Source: Paracoccus sp. MBLB3053 (GTDB taxonomy: Bacteria > Pseudomonadota > Alphaproteobacteria > Rhodobacterales > Rhodobacteraceae). Taken from it: a stretch of DNA of 64,000 bases. Each line of letters opens with the position of its first letter. The stretch's first letter is position 1. Under the pieces are notes generated by a model. The model saw only the letters and a list, made by a program, of their open reading frames with translations, was not told the origin of the DNA and searched no databases. Location of the stretch: contig NZ_JAVQLW010000001.1 in NCBI RefSeq assembly GCF_031822435.1, positions 1,807,501 to 1,871,500 of the forward strand. The letters are read 5' to 3'. Both the position numbers and the translations under genes were made by a program. This document shows, in pieces, positions 38,464 through 48,257 of this stretch.

Positions 38464-39888
38464 ATGACCGCAGTCGAGGAAATATTGGCCAATCTTCCAC
38501 AATTGGCGACAATCACTTTGCTGATCGTGTTCGCCCTGATCGTCCTGCAGGAGGCGGTGAACGGATTTCACGACGCCGCGAATGCCGTGGCGACGGTCAT
38601 CTACTCGAACTCCATGAAGCCCGCGCTTGCGATCGCGCTATCGGCGCTGATGAACTTTCTGGGCGTGGTTCTGGGTGGAACCGCGGTTGCCTTCGCCATT
38701 GTCTTCATGCTTCCAAAGGGCATGATCGCAGGGATCGATACCGCGCATGATGCGTCGCTCATGCTTGCGCTGATCGGGACGGCAGTGCTCTGGAACCTCG
38801 CGACATGGTGGTATGGCATCCCGAACTCGACAACGCATACTTATATAGGTGCGGTGATGGGCGTTTCGATGGCGCATGCGCTTCTGGTGGGAGAGCCCAT
38901 CGCCCAGCAGATCAACATGCATGAAGGCCGCAAGGTCCTTTTCACGCTGATGATTTCGCCGATCTTTGGCTTTGTCCTGGCCTGGGCGCTTTACAGGCTG
39001 GTGCGGTGCTGCTTTCACAGGCCGGAAATTTACGAACCTCATGCCGCAGGTGTCCGACCGCCCCTGGGCATCCGGGCAAGCCTGATCGCCGGAGCAGCCG
39101 GAGTGTCCTTTCTCCATGGCTCGAATGACGGGCAGAAATCGATCGGCCTGATGCTGATGGCGCTGATGGGATTGGCGCCGGGCGTGTTCGCCATCGACCC
39201 CGTAAAAGACCCCGCGAGCTATCGACGCACGATCGAGGTCATTCAAGAGATGCGGGATGTCGTCGACGCCCATCTCAACGACCCCGCGGTTCCGCGGGCC
39301 CAACTGTACGTTGAGGAACTGAGACATGTTCGGCAGGTGGCGGATCATGATTTCGAGCAGCGGCCGGTTTCGCCCGAGGAACGGATACGGTTCCGTACCG
39401 AGATTCTGGATCTGCACCAGTCACTGGGCAAGGCGTTGGACAACCCCGATCTGCGTGATGTCGTGACCCGCGATGAACTGGACAAGCTGGATGATGCCTA
39501 TGATGCCATGACAAGGCTGATCCAGCATGTGCCCTATTGGGTGATCCTGCTGTCGGCTGTGGCACTTGGGGTGGGCACGATGGTCGGCTACAAGCGGATC
39601 GTCCTGACCCTCGGCGAAAAGATGGGCGACAGGCCCATGAGCCCCGCCCAAGGCCTCGCCGCTCAGGCTGCGGCAATGGTTTCGATCGGGGCGGCGGATT
39701 TCGGGGGCGTGCCGGTTTCGACGACCCATGTGCTGACATCCGGGGTGGCGGGAGCGGTGAAATCCTCTGGTGACCGAATGCAGATGAACACCATTTCACG
39801 CATTCTGATCGCTTGGGTAACGACGCTGCCAGGCACCGTCATCCTGTCCTTTGCGGCGGCGCTGGTGCTGCACGTCATGATGGTCTGA
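38464..39888 (+). CDS. PiT-family inorganic phosphate transporter (474 aa)
   Basis: A low-affinity phosphate (metal-phosphate) symporter of the inner membrane. The two PiT signatures are present: GFHDAANAVATVIYSN (34-49) near the N-terminus and SIGAADFGGVPVSTTHVLTSG in the second half; GSNDGQKSIGLM lies between. About ten membrane segments flank a large charged cytoplasmic loop (roughly residues 240-350), a normal feature of PitA-type proteins. No phoU-like (DUF47) gene is adjacent. After it, 39889-40070 shows no gene. Confidence 0.92.
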   Translation: MTAVEEILANLPQLATITLLIVFALIVLQEAVNGFHDAANAVATVIYSNSMKPALAIALSALMNFLGVVLGGTAVAFAIVFMLPKGMIAGIDTAHDASLMLALIGTAVLWNLATWWYGIPNSTTHTYIGAVMGVSMAHALLVGEPIAQQINMHEGRKVLFTLMISPIFGFVLAWALYRLVRCCFHRPEIYEPHAAGVRPPLGIRASLIAGAAGVSFLHGSNDGQKSIGLMLMALMGLAPGVFAIDPVKDPASYRRTIEVIQEMRDVVDAHLNDPAVPRAQLYVEELRHVRQVADHDFEQRPVSPEERIRFRTEILDLHQSLGKALDNPDLRDVVTRDELDKLDDAYDAMTRLIQHVPYWVILLSAVALGVGTMVGYKRIVLTLGEKMGDRPMSPAQGLAAQAAAMVSIGAADFGGVPVSTTHVLTSGVAGAVKSSGDRMQMNTISRILIAWVTTLPGTVILSFAAALVLHVMMV

Positions 39889-40070
39889 GGCTAAGACTCC
39901 CTGTGCATCCCTAAGACATTCCCTGCCTTCCCGGCTCAGATCCGATGCGAGGGAGGCAGCCGCCCCGCCCCAGGGCAAGAACGGGGGGTTGCCCTTGGTA
40001 TGGATCTCGTCGAGGCCGAGTTGTTTAGCCGGGCGCCCGCCTGCTCCCATCTCCAGACCGATCTTGCCCC

Positions 40071-40925
40071 CTAAAGCCGGTGTCTGCGCGGGTCGTGGTC
40101 CGAGGGGCCACCATCTTCGGGACCTTCGGCGGGGTCATGGACTAGCGGGTCATCGCGCAGGTCCGGGGGAGGTGCGGAAGGATGATCGCCCGCAAGCGGG
40201 TCTTTCGGCGCGGGGTGGAACGGTCGCTTTGGGCCGTCATGGCCCGGTCGGAAGCCCTGCGCGCGTGTTCTACTCCGCGATTTCCCGGAGGATGAATTCC
40301 GCTCGAGAATGTCGCGCACCAAATCCGCGGCATCACCGAATTCACGCACGATCTCGCTGGACTGGGCTGCCACTGCGCGAAAGCCGGCGACCGCCGAGGT
40401 GACCGTGCGCATGACATTGTCGACGCTGTGGGTCAGGGTCGCGGTATTCGCCTCGATTTCATCCATCAGGCTGGCGCGGGGCCGTTTGCGTCCCGGCCGG
40501 GATGTGCTCTTTTGCGACGTGGGTTCAGGCTCGGCCGGCTCGGACAGATGCATCCGCGGAGTGGGGGCATCATCGGGCCGATAAGGCCATTGCGGGCGGC
40601 GCTTGGCCCGACCGTCGCCGCCAAGCATGTCCGACAATTGCCGCGCAGCCAGCACCGTGCCGGCCGTCAACGCCGCAGCGGCGATGCCGGTACCGCCCAA
40701 GACCATCCATTTCGCCAGTCGAGAGGGTCGGGGATAGGCGCGACTTCCGTCGGGCGAAACCTCCCCATGCGGCGGAATGCGGCGCGATTCCAGACGATCG
40801 CGGGCAGGGCGATGCCCCTTGGGAACCGGGCGCGGACCAAAGCGGGTCTCACTGGTCACATCGGCATCGGTAAGGTTCGCTTCGCCGCGTTCAGGGTCGT
40901 CGAAGGGCTGCTGGTGGCTGCTCAT
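40071..40925 (-). CDS. unrecognised single-pass membrane protein (284 aa)
   Basis: I do not recognise a family. Residues 1-71 are polar and basic. One membrane segment follows (about 72-94, rich in Gly and Ala), then a Pro/Arg-rich linker, an amphipathic helical stretch (about 150-205, with SLMDEIEANTATLTHSV and DAADLVRDILE), and a disordered Pro/Asp/His-rich tail. AGAGGATCAG before the ATG is a good ribosome-binding site, and the reading frame is uninterrupted. It lies downstream of rpsF-rpsR-rplI but after their terminator, so it has its own promoter. A scaffold or envelope role is possible but unsupported. Confidence 0.7.
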   Translation of the reverse strand: MSSHQQPFDDPERGEANLTDADVTSETRFGPRPVPKGHRPARDRLESRRIPPHGEVSPDGSRAYPRPSRLAKWMVLGGTGIAAAALTAGTVLAARQLSDMLGGDGRAKRRPQWPYRPDDAPTPRMHLSEPAEPEPTSQKSTSRPGRKRPRASLMDEIEANTATLTHSVDNVMRTVTSAVAGFRAVAAQSSEIVREFGDAADLVRDILERNSSSGKSRSRTRAQGFRPGHDGPKRPFHPAPKDPLAGDHPSAPPPDLRDDPLVHDPAEGPEDGGPSDHDPRRHRL

Positions 40926-41028
40926 TGCCTGATCCTCTTGCGATTCTCGCTGTCGCAAGCTCAACACCAGAGCCGGTGGAATGTTCCGCCATGCGCGACG
41001 TGCCGGGTCACGGATAGGCCAAGGCATG

Positions 41029-41054
41029 AAAAAACGCGCCGGTTTGCGGCGCGT
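41029..41054 (-). terminator. rho-independent terminator of the rpsF-rpsR-rplI operon
   Basis: Read on the minus strand, ACGCGCCG-CAAAC-CGGCGCGT is followed by six T. An 8-bp GC-rich stem and U tract make a textbook terminator, 32 bp after the rplI stop codon. Confidence 0.92.
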
Positions 41055-41085
41055 CTTTCCTGGTTTACAGCGAAGAAGGCTGCGA

Positions 41086-41670
41086 TCAGTTCGCAGCTTC
41101 GTCTTCGTCGCGGCCGGCCGAGCCGATATCGTCGAACAGTTCGGCGATCTCGAAATCGGCAGCGGCGTCTTCTTCCGCGGCCAGTTCCTGGATCGACTTG
41201 CCCGAGGCCTGAAGCAGAGCTTCTTCGGTCGAACGGGCAACGTTCAGCGTGATGGTGGCGTCCACTTCCGGGTGCAGGTGCACGCGAACTTCGTGCAGGC
41301 CCAGATACTTGATCGGCGCGGTCAGGACGACCTGACGACGTTCGACCGAGAAGCCTTCGGCATTGGCGACGTCGGCGGCGTCACGCGGGGTGACCGAACC
41401 GTAAAGCGCACCGGCGTCCGAAGCCGAGCGGATCACGACGAAGGTCTGACCGTCGAGTTTCTCGGCAGCGGCTTGCGCTTCTGCACGGCTCTCGTCGTTG
41501 CGGACAGCCAGTTCAGCTTTCTGGGCTTCGAATGCCTTGATGTTGGCGTCCGAGGCGCGCAGCGCCTTGCCTTGCGGCAAAAGGAAGTTGCGTGCAAAGC
41601 CGTCTTTGACTTTGACGACTTCGCCCATCTGACCAAGCTTGGCCACACGTTCCAGCAGGATGACTTGCAT
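41086..41670 (-). CDS. rplI: 50S ribosomal protein L9 (194 aa)
   Basis: A component of the large subunit that contacts 23S rRNA. The N-terminal signature [19 protein letters not shown] is typical, followed by the long connecting helix and the C-terminal RNA-binding domain. It is longer than the usual 150 residues by an acidic C-terminal tail (ending [17 protein letters not shown] and DEDEAAN), a common alphaproteobacterial trait. Third gene of the operon, 12 bp after rpsR. Confidence 0.97.
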   Translation of the reverse strand: MQVILLERVAKLGQMGEVVKVKDGFARNFLLPQGKALRASDANIKAFEAQKAELAVRNDESRAEAQAAAEKLDGQTFVVIRSASDAGALYGSVTPRDAADVANAEGFSVERRQVVLTAPIKYLGLHEVRVHLHPEVDATITLNVARSTEEALLQASGKSIQELAAEEDAAADFEIAELFDDIGSAGRDEDEAAN

Positions 41671-41682
41671 TGTCGTCTCTCC

Positions 41683-41910
41683 TTACTTCACGGCGTAGGG
41701 CAGCAGGGCGAGGAAGCGGGCGCGCTTGATGGCGCGGGCCAGTTCACGCTGCTTCTTCGCCGAGACGGCGGTGATGCGCGAGGGCACGATCTTGCCGCGT
41801 TCCGAGATGTAACGCTGCAGAAGACGCGTGTCCTTGTAGTCGATCGCAGGAGCGTTGTCGCCCGAGAAAGGGCAGACTTTCCGGCGGCGGAAGAAGGGTT
41901 TGTTTGCCAT
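41683..41910 (-). CDS. rpsR: 30S ribosomal protein S18 (75 aa)
   Basis: S18 with the typical start [17 protein letters not shown] and the conserved [20 protein letters not shown] core (split by eye around residues 30-50). It binds with S6 on the 30S platform. Normal length. Separated from rpsF by 17 bp and from rplI by 12 bp. Confidence 0.97.
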   Translation of the reverse strand: MANKPFFRRRKVCPFSGDNAPAIDYKDTRLLQRYISERGKIVPSRITAVSAKKQRELARAIKRARFLALLPYAVK

Positions 41911-41927
41911 TGTTCTGGTTCCTTCCC

Positions 41928-42326
41928 TTAGTTCCGGTCGTCGCGGTCACGACGCTCGCGGCGTTCGCCACGGTCGCCACGATCACCACGCTCGCCGCGC
42001 TCTTCGCGCTTCTGCATCTGGACCGACGGGCCTTCCTTGTGCTCGTCGACGCGGACGGTCAGCACGCGCATGACATCGTCATGCAGGCGGGCAAGGCGTT
42101 CCATTTCCTGAACGGCCGCCGAAGGGGCGTCCGAACGCAGGAAGGCATAGTGGCCCTTGCGGTTCTTGTTGATCTTGTAGGCGAGGGTGCGGACACCCCA
42201 GTATTCGTTTTCGACGACCTTGCCACCGTTATCGGCAAGAACGGTCGAGAAATGTTCGATCAGCCCTTCGGCCTGCGTGTTCGACAGGTCTTGGCGGGCG
42301 ATCAGCACATGCTCGTAAAGCGGCAT
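41928..42326 (-). CDS. rpsF: 30S ribosomal protein S6 (132 aa)
   Basis: S6 begins [15 protein letters not shown]; the ATG at 42326 has AAAGG upstream, so the longer frame to 42353 is rejected. The core (1 to about 100) is standard. The C-terminal tail (about 105-132) is almost entirely Arg, Glu, Asp and Gly (repeats of RGDRGD type). First gene of rpsF-rpsR-rplI, an operon that S6-S18 typically autoregulates through its leader; a GC-rich foldable leader is present upstream, but I cannot confirm the binding motif. Confidence 0.96.
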   Translation of the reverse strand: MPLYEHVLIARQDLSNTQAEGLIEHFSTVLADNGGKVVENEYWGVRTLAYKINKNRKGHYAFLRSDAPSAAVQEMERLARLHDDVMRVLTVRVDEHKEGPSVQMQKREERGERGDRGDRGERRERRDRDDRN

Positions 42327-42630
42327 GACTGCTACCTTTGTTTCAGGGCGCATTTCAACGGCGGAACATCACCCTCCGCGCCCCGCCACGAGAGGCTGCG
42401 CCGGTTTCGCTGATGCGGAAGGATGCGGCCTTATAGCGGGGAGCCGGGGGATTGCAAGGCAAAACCGGCCCGCGAGACAAGAAACGGCGGCAAAGTCGCC
42501 GGGTCGGCGAAACTGTTTCGACGCCGCGTGCCAACACAAAATTGTCAGGCCGTTGTGTGGAAACCTTTGTTGCGATTGACACATTTCCTAGCCAAATACC
42601 AATCGCGACAAGTTCAATCAGGAGTCCCGC
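42327..42630. other. 304-bp divergent region between rpsF and yceI
   Basis: It holds the leader of the ribosomal operon (minus strand), with a possible small stem GCGGA/TCCGC just before rpsF, and the promoter of the yceI-like gene. TTGACA (42576-42581) lies about 50 bp before the latter, with an imperfect -10 after it. No gene seen. Confidence 0.5.
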
Positions 42631-43212
42631 ATGAAATCCTTCGTCTCCCCGGTCATCGCTTTTTCGCTGCTTTCCGCTGGTGCCGCTCTGGCCGAGCCGG
42701 TCGTCTATGACTTCGACCCATCGCACAGCCAGGTCGTCTTTGAGTACAGCCATATGGGCTTTTCGACCAGCACCGGCATCATCAATGGCGTGACCGGCAC
42801 GCTGCAGCTTGACGCCGAGAACCCCGAGAACTCGACCGTCGAGGCGACGATTCCGCTTTCGGGTCTGCATACCGTCTCGCCCGACCTTGACCAGCACATC
42901 TTCGGTGCAGATTTCTTCAACGCCGATCGGGGCGAAGCTGTCGCCACCTTCAAATCGACGAAGGTCGAGCCGAATGGCGACAAGGAAGCCAAGGTGACCG
43001 GCGATTTCACCGTGAACGGGGTAACCAAGCCGGTGGTGCTTGATGTCGACCTGAACCAGATTGCGGCGCACCCGATGACCGGCAAGGAAGCTGCCGGGTT
43101 TGACGCCGAAACCGTGCTGAAACGTTCGGATTTCAATATGGGCAAGTTCGCCCCTGCAGTTTCGGACGATGTTGCGATCGCCATCACTGTCGAAGCGATC
43201 AAGGCCGAGTAA
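42631..43212 (+). CDS. YceI-family periplasmic protein (193 aa)
   Basis: A lipid-binding, lipocalin-like YceI protein. A signal peptide (about 1-21, cleavage after ALA) precedes the mature domain starting EPVVYDFDPSHSQVVFEYSH. The later blocks TVEATIPLSGLHT and GDFTVNGVTKPVVL are standard. AGGAG lies upstream of the ATG. YceI proteins bind isoprenoids in some species; the ligand here is unknown. Followed at 43226-43252 by an imperfect GGCC hairpin without a T tract. Confidence 0.92.
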   Translation: MKSFVSPVIAFSLLSAGAALAEPVVYDFDPSHSQVVFEYSHMGFSTSTGIINGVTGTLQLDAENPENSTVEATIPLSGLHTVSPDLDQHIFGADFFNADRGEAVATFKSTKVEPNGDKEAKVTGDFTVNGVTKPVVLDVDLNQIAAHPMTGKEAAGFDAETVLKRSDFNMGKFAPAVSDDVAIAITVEAIKAE

Positions 43213-43326
43213 TTCGGCTTCGAACATGGAATGGCCTCTCGCGGGGCCATCCCGTCGCTCAGATAACTGGGCCGCGTGCGCCCTATGCGGCTTGCGGCAG
43301 CCGGTTACACGGGATAACTCCGCGAC

Positions 43327-44382
43327 ATGCTGCCCCAGGACAGACTTTCCCAGATTGTTCAGCGCTTCGAGTTTCTCGAGGCAAAGCTCAATGCCGGCCC
43401 ATCCGCCGACGAGATCGCGCGGATCAGCCGTGAATACGCCGACCTGAAGCCGGTCGTCGCCCAGATCGCCGAGTGGCGCGCCGCCGACGATGGCATTCGC
43501 GAAGCGCAGGCAATGCTGGCCGATCCCGAGATGCGCGAGCTGGCCGAGGACGAACTGGCGCGCCTTCGCGGTGAATTGCCCGCGCTTGAGCATCAACTGC
43601 GCATTGCGCTTTTGCCCAAGGATGCCGCCGATGCGAGGCCAGCGATTCTCGAGATCCGGCCCGGAACCGGGGGTGATGAGGCCGCCTTGTTCGCAGGTGA
43701 TCTCCTGAACATGTATCGACGCTTTGCCGAATCGCGTGGCTGGAATTTCCAACTGCTCGAGCTGTCCGAATCCGAGCTTGGTGGCGTACGCGAGGCCGTC
43801 GCCCGGATCGAGGGCGAGGGGGTCTTTGCCCGGCTGAAATACGAATCCGGCGTGCACCGCGTTCAGCGCGTCCCCGAGACGGAATCCGGAGGGCGCATCC
43901 ATACCAGCGCCGCGACCGTGGCCGTGCTGCCCGAGGCCGAGGATGTCGATATCGACATTCCTGCCAACGACATCCGCATCGACACCATGCGGGCAAGCGG
44001 GGCGGGCGGACAGCACGTCAACACGACAGACTCGGCGGTGCGCATCACGCACCTGCCGACCGGTATCGTCGTGACCAGCAGCGAAAAATCTCAGCACCAG
44101 AACCGCGCCAATGCCATGGCCGTTCTGCGCGCGCGGCTTTATGATATGGAACGCATGCGCGCTGATGCCGAACGTGCCGCCGACCGCCGCAGCCAGGTCG
44201 GTTCGGGAGATCGTTCGGAACGCATCCGCACCTATAATTTCCCGCAAGGCCGCATGACCGATCATCGCATCGGGCTGACGCTTTACGCGCTCGACCGCAT
44301 CATCGGCGGGGATCTGGCGGAAATCACCGATGCCTTGATCGCGCATGATCAGGCGGCGCGTCTGGCTGCCGAACTGGGATGA
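43327..44382 (+). CDS. prfA: peptide chain release factor 1 (351 aa)
   Basis: Terminates translation at UAA and UAG. The catalytic GGQ is at 227-229 ([15 protein letters not shown]), and the stop-codon reading motif is the PxT form (VPETES) in the [10 protein letters not shown] block. The length is normal for RF1. It overlaps prmC by 4 bp (ATGA), and PrmC methylates this GGQ glutamine, so the pair form a functional unit. Confidence 0.96.
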   Translation: MLPQDRLSQIVQRFEFLEAKLNAGPSADEIARISREYADLKPVVAQIAEWRAADDGIREAQAMLADPEMRELAEDELARLRGELPALEHQLRIALLPKDAADARPAILEIRPGTGGDEAALFAGDLLNMYRRFAESRGWNFQLLELSESELGGVREAVARIEGEGVFARLKYESGVHRVQRVPETESGGRIHTSAATVAVLPEAEDVDIDIPANDIRIDTMRASGAGGQHVNTTDSAVRITHLPTGIVVTSSEKSQHQNRANAMAVLRARLYDMERMRADAERAADRRSQVGSGDRSERIRTYNFPQGRMTDHRIGLTLYALDRIIGGDLAEITDALIAHDQAARLAAELG

Positions 44383-45242
44383 GCGTGACCGGGCGGCAGC
44401 TTTGTGCCGAAGCCGAGGAACGTTTGCGCGCGGCCGGAATCGACGCCCCAGCAGGCGATGCACAGGTCCTGTTCCTGCACGCGCTAAGCCAAAGCCTGGA
44501 TCGCCCCGTTCCACGCCATGCCCTGCGCGAGCATCTTGCCGCGGCTGTTCCGACAGGTCTGGAAGCGATCTACGAGCCCATGATCGCGGCACGCGCGGCG
44601 CGCCAGCCGGTCAGCCAGATCACCGGAAGACGGGCATTCTGGAAGCATGATTTCCGCGTGACGCCCGACACGCTTGATCCGCGTCCCGAAACCGAGCTGC
44701 TGGTCGAACTGGCCCTGACCGAGCACTTTGATTCCGTGCTCGATCTGGGACTCGGCACCGGCGCGATCCTGATATCGCTGCTGGCCGAGCGTCCACAGGC
44801 CCGCGGCATGGGGGTCGATCTGTCCGCAGCAGCCCTTGATGTTGCAAGGGGCAATGCCCAGATCATCGGGGTGAAGGCTGAGTTCGCGGTTTCAGACTGG
44901 TTCTCGTCGGTTTCACGGAAATTCGACCTGATCGTCTCGAACCCGCCCTATATCGCTTTGAACGAAATGCCCAAACTTGCGCCCGAAGTGCGCGATTGGG
45001 AGCCGCGCATGGCGCTGACCGATGACGGCGATGGGCTGACAGCCTACCGGGCACTCTGCGCCGGGGCGCCGGCTCATCTTACCCCCTCTGGCAGGCTGAT
45101 GGTCGAAATCGGACCAAGCCAAGGCGAAGCGGTTGCAGAACTGATGCGTGCGGCAGGACTTGTCGAGGTGACTGTTCGTCAGGATCTTGACGGACGCGAC
45201 CGGGTCGTCTGGGGGCGCAAACCTGCATCTCGGAGCGCCTAA
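44379..45242 (+). CDS. prmC: release factor glutamine methyltransferase (287 aa)
   Basis: An N5-glutamine methyltransferase acting on the GGQ motif of RF1/RF2. The SAM-binding motif I is [15 protein letters not shown], and the catalytic NPPY motif is at residues 188-191. An N-terminal helical domain (about 1-80) docks the factor. It overlaps prfA by 4 bp. After it, 45243-45470 has no gene. Confidence 0.95.
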   Translation: MSVTGRQLCAEAEERLRAAGIDAPAGDAQVLFLHALSQSLDRPVPRHALREHLAAAVPTGLEAIYEPMIAARAARQPVSQITGRRAFWKHDFRVTPDTLDPRPETELLVELALTEHFDSVLDLGLGTGAILISLLAERPQARGMGVDLSAAALDVARGNAQIIGVKAEFAVSDWFSSVSRKFDLIVSNPPYIALNEMPKLAPEVRDWEPRMALTDDGDGLTAYRALCAGAPAHLTPSGRLMVEIGPSQGEAVAELMRAAGLVEVTVRQDLDGRDRVVWGRKPASRSA

Positions 45243-45470
45243 TTGCCGAAAAGCCAGAGAAAGGCCAAATTTCTGCTTGTCAGCGCCGTTGTGGGATGCT
45301 TAGTGACAGATGTGACGGGGGCGTTGCCGCCCACGCACGGGTCAGTAACTCAGCCTCAAACTGATGACGCAGGAATCCGGGCCCCGGGCCGCTCCTGAAC
45401 TGGCACCCGCTGCAAGATATGACCCTAACCTGTGCCGGCCAGGGCCGGACCACGAATTGACAACAAGCTG

Positions 45471-46331
45471 ATGAGATCATCCAAATCCCGTTCGCGTAAC
45501 AAGTCGAACCGCCAGCGCTCGCTGGGGAATGTCGTGAACCGCGTCTTCGATTCCTCGGGTCCCGAGGGCAAGGTACGCGGTACGCCGCAGCAGATCATCG
45601 AAAAATATCTGACGCTTGCGCGCGACGCTCAACTTTCCAACGATCGCGTTGCCGAGCAGAGCTTCCTGCAGCACGCCGAGCATTACACTCGGATGCTGGG
45701 CGAAGCGCAGCGCGAGCAGGCCGAACGCCAGCAGCACCAGAACGGCGCTTCGCGCGATGAAGATCGCGAAGATGCCGGGCAGGGCGACAGCGGGCAGCCT
45801 CAGAACGGCAACGGCCATCACAATGGCCAAAGCCACCGCGCCGACCGCAATGACGATCGCGGCGACAACCGGCGGGATGACTACCGTCGCGACAATCGCC
45901 GGGATGATCGCCGCGACGACCGTCGTGATGATCGTCGTGACGATCGCCAGCCTGCCGCTCAGCGCAGCGAAGCCGAGGAAAAGGGATTGCCTCCTGCGAT
46001 TTCGTCCGAAGAACTCGCAGGGCCTGTCGACACCCCCGAGACCTCGCCTGCCCCGGAACCCGTGAAAGCGCCGGTTCAGGAGCAGGATGAAGCCCCGGTC
46101 AAGGCAAAGCCGAGCAAGCAGAAGGCCGTCGAACAACCGACCGCCGAATCTGCAGCCGAGGCGACAGCCGAGACGCCTGAGGCCGAGACGCCCGCTACTG
46201 CAGAAGAAGCGCCGGCCGCCGCGCCGCGTCGTCGCACTCGCAGCACCTCGGGCACCAGCACGCGGTCGCGCCGCAAGCCGTCGGCCGATGCAGAAGCTGC
46301 TCCTGCTACCGAAAAGGCCTCGGGCGAATAA
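45471..46331 (+). CDS. DUF4167-domain protein with Arg/Asp repeats (286 aa)
   Basis: The N-terminal DUF4167 domain (about 1-85) reads MRSSKSRSRNKSNRQRSL, then a conserved helical segment GTPQQIIEKYLTLARDAQLS and FLQHAEHYTRML. It is followed by a low-complexity region (about 128-160) of nearly pure Arg-Asp repeats, then an Ala/Pro/Glu-rich tail ending in Arg/Thr/Ser. Such proteins are common in alphaproteobacteria; an RNA-binding function has been suggested by composition but is not established here. I start at ATG 45471; the frame opens at 45432. Convergent with rsmA. Confidence 0.85.
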   Translation: MRSSKSRSRNKSNRQRSLGNVVNRVFDSSGPEGKVRGTPQQIIEKYLTLARDAQLSNDRVAEQSFLQHAEHYTRMLGEAQREQAERQQHQNGASRDEDREDAGQGDSGQPQNGNGHHNGQSHRADRNDDRGDNRRDDYRRDNRRDDRRDDRRDDRRDDRQPAAQRSEAEEKGLPPAISSEELAGPVDTPETSPAPEPVKAPVQEQDEAPVKAKPSKQKAVEQPTAESAAEATAETPEAETPATAEEAPAAAPRRRTRSTSGTSTRSRRKPSADAEAAPATEKASGE

Positions 46332-46347
46332 GCCCGGGCCGACCGGT

Positions 46348-47196
46348 TCAGCGCGGCGCGGCTGCCAGACCCCGCGCCAGCGCGCAGAACTGTTCAAGGC
46401 CGATTTCCTCGGCCCGCGCCGTGGGCGCAATTCCCGCCTCCAGCAGAAGATCCTCCATCGCCGGGTGCAAACCCTTGAGCGAGGCGCGCAGCATCTTGCG
46501 GCGCTGGTTGAATCCTGCCGCGACAACACGGTTCAGCACGGCGGGATCGGCCGGATAGCGCGGCTCGGGCAGGGCGGTCAGATGCACCACCGCCGAATGA
46601 ATCTTGGGCGCGGGCACGAAGGCCTCGGGCGGCAGTGTCATCACGATTTTCGCGTCCGAGCGCCATTGCGCCAGCACCGCCAGCCGCCCGTAAGCCTTGC
46701 CCCCGGGTTTCGCCACGATCCGCTCGGCCACTTCCTTCTGGAACATCAGCGTCAGCGACTGCCAGAAGGGCGGCCATTCCTTCGGCGTCAGCCAGCGGAC
46801 CAGCAGTTCCGTGCCGACATTATAGGGCAGATTCGCGACGATCCGGATCGGCGGCGTCAGATGCGCCAAGGGATCGATTTCCAGCGCGTCGCCATTGATC
46901 ACGTTCAGACGCCCCGGATAGAAATCCGAGATTTCGGCCAGTGCGGCCATCGCGCGAGCGTCCTTCTCGATCGCGAGTACAAGGCGCGCCCCTTCGGCCA
47001 GCAAGCCGCGGGTCAATCCGCCGGGGCCGGGTCCGACCTCGATCACGTCGCAGCCGGTCAGGTCGCCCGCCGCCCGCGCGATCTTGGCGGTCAGGTTCAG
47101 GTCCAAAAGGAAGTTCTGCCCAAGCTGCTTCTTGGCCTGCAGGTCGTGGCGCGCGATCACCTCGCGCAGGGGGGGCAATCCGTCGATCGCGCTCAT
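46348..47196 (-). CDS. rsmA: 16S rRNA dimethyladenosine methyltransferase (282 aa)
   Basis: Dimethylates two adjacent adenosines near the 3' end of 16S rRNA (KsgA family). Features: [11 protein letters not shown] (22-32), SAM motif [11 protein letters not shown] (52-62), catalytic NLPYN (about 121-125), and the [10 protein letters not shown] and [11 protein letters not shown] blocks. GGAGAGAAG precedes the ATG. Last gene of the lptF-to-rsmA series; overlaps pdxA by 4 bp. Confidence 0.96.
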   Translation of the reverse strand: MSAIDGLPPLREVIARHDLQAKKQLGQNFLLDLNLTAKIARAAGDLTGCDVIEVGPGPGGLTRGLLAEGARLVLAIEKDARAMAALAEISDFYPGRLNVINGDALEIDPLAHLTPPIRIVANLPYNVGTELLVRWLTPKEWPPFWQSLTLMFQKEVAERIVAKPGGKAYGRLAVLAQWRSDAKIVMTLPPEAFVPAPKIHSAVVHLTALPEPRYPADPAVLNRVVAAGFNQRRKMLRASLKGLHPAMEDLLLEAGIAPTARAEEIGLEQFCALARGLAAAPR

Positions 47197-48161
47197 CTTC
47201 TCTCCGCCATGTCATGGGCCATGCGCAGGGCGGCAATGACACTGTCCGCGTCCGCCACGCCCTTGCCTGCAATATCGAATGCCGTGCCGTGATCGGGCGA
47301 GGTGCGCACGAAAGGCAGGCCAAGGGTCACGTTCACGCCACCAGCGAAATCCAGCGTCTTGATCGGGATCAGCGCCTGGTCGTGATAGGCGCAGATCGCC
47401 GCATCATAGCGTGATCGCGCGGGGGCATGGAACATCGTGTCGGCCGGCAGGGGGCCGGAAAGATCGAAGCCCTCGTCCCGCAAACCTGCGAGCAGCGGAC
47501 CGATCCAGTCGGTTTCCTCATGTCCCATCACGCCATTCTCGCCTGCATGCGGGTTGATCCCGGCAACCGCGAGGCGAGGAGAGGCCAGTCCGAAATCGCG
47601 GCGCATCGCGGCATCGGTAATGCGGACGGCCTGGTCCATCGCTTGCGGCGTCAACGAGCGGGGCACCTCGCTCAGCGGAATGTGGATGGTGACGGGAACG
47701 ACGCGGCATGGGGGATCGACAGTGGTCGATGCCAGCATCATCACCACTGGCACGTCTCCCGCGAGATGGGCGAGGAATTCGGTATGGCCCGGAAAGGCAA
47801 AGCCCGCGCCGCGCTTCAGCGCCTCCTTGTTGATCGGCAGCGTGCAGATGCCACTGGCCTCGCCCGACATGGCGAGCCGGACGGCGCGCGCGATCACCTC
47901 GATGACGGCCGCCGCATTGGCCGGATCGGGCTGGCCGGGTATGGCCGGGGCCGGAAAATCATGGCGCAACACTGCCAGCGCATCATCGGGCAATGGGTCG
48001 GAAAGCGTTGTGATCTCGGCCCAGGGCGTGCCTTCCGGCAGGTGGCGGGGATCGCCCATGAACACGAAGGGCACGCCCGAAGCTCGCGCCTTTGGCGCAA
48101 GTTCGGGTCCGATGCCGGCAGGTTCGCCGCAGGTCAAAAGAATGGGGCGGCGGAGGCTCAT
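47193..48161 (-). CDS. pdxA: 4-hydroxythreonine-4-phosphate dehydrogenase (322 aa)
   Basis: The pyridoxal 5'-phosphate biosynthesis enzyme that oxidises 4-phosphohydroxy-L-threonine. The N-terminal [14 protein letters not shown] block and metal-ligand His motifs ([29 protein letters not shown]) are all visible. A TTG at 48185 could extend it, but ATG 48161 matches the usual N-terminus. ATGA overlap with rsmA. Confidence 0.95.
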   Translation of the reverse strand: MSLRRPILLTCGEPAGIGPELAPKARASGVPFVFMGDPRHLPEGTPWAEITTLSDPLPDDALAVLRHDFPAPAIPGQPDPANAAAVIEVIARAVRLAMSGEASGICTLPINKEALKRGAGFAFPGHTEFLAHLAGDVPVVMMLASTTVDPPCRVVPVTIHIPLSEVPRSLTPQAMDQAVRITDAAMRRDFGLASPRLAVAGINPHAGENGVMGHEETDWIGPLLAGLRDEGFDLSGPLPADTMFHAPARSRYDAAICAYHDQALIPIKTLDFAGGVNVTLGLPFVRTSPDHGTAFDIAGKGVADADSVIAALRMAHDMAERR

Positions 48162-48257
48162 CTTGATCTTCGTCCAGTTTGCCAAAATGGTGTCAATGAC
48201 TTCGCCGCCGGTTCGACGACCGGCGGCTCATCTCGTTCCGTCAGGTCAAGCCACGGT

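Noticed and set aside
43226..43252. Imperfect GGCC hairpin after yceI
   Set aside because: Mismatched stem and no T tract; not strong enough to list as a terminator.
45898..45950. Short repeated units resembling a repeat array
   Set aside because: They are in-frame codons for Arg-Asp in the DUF4167 protein, without spacers; not CRISPR.
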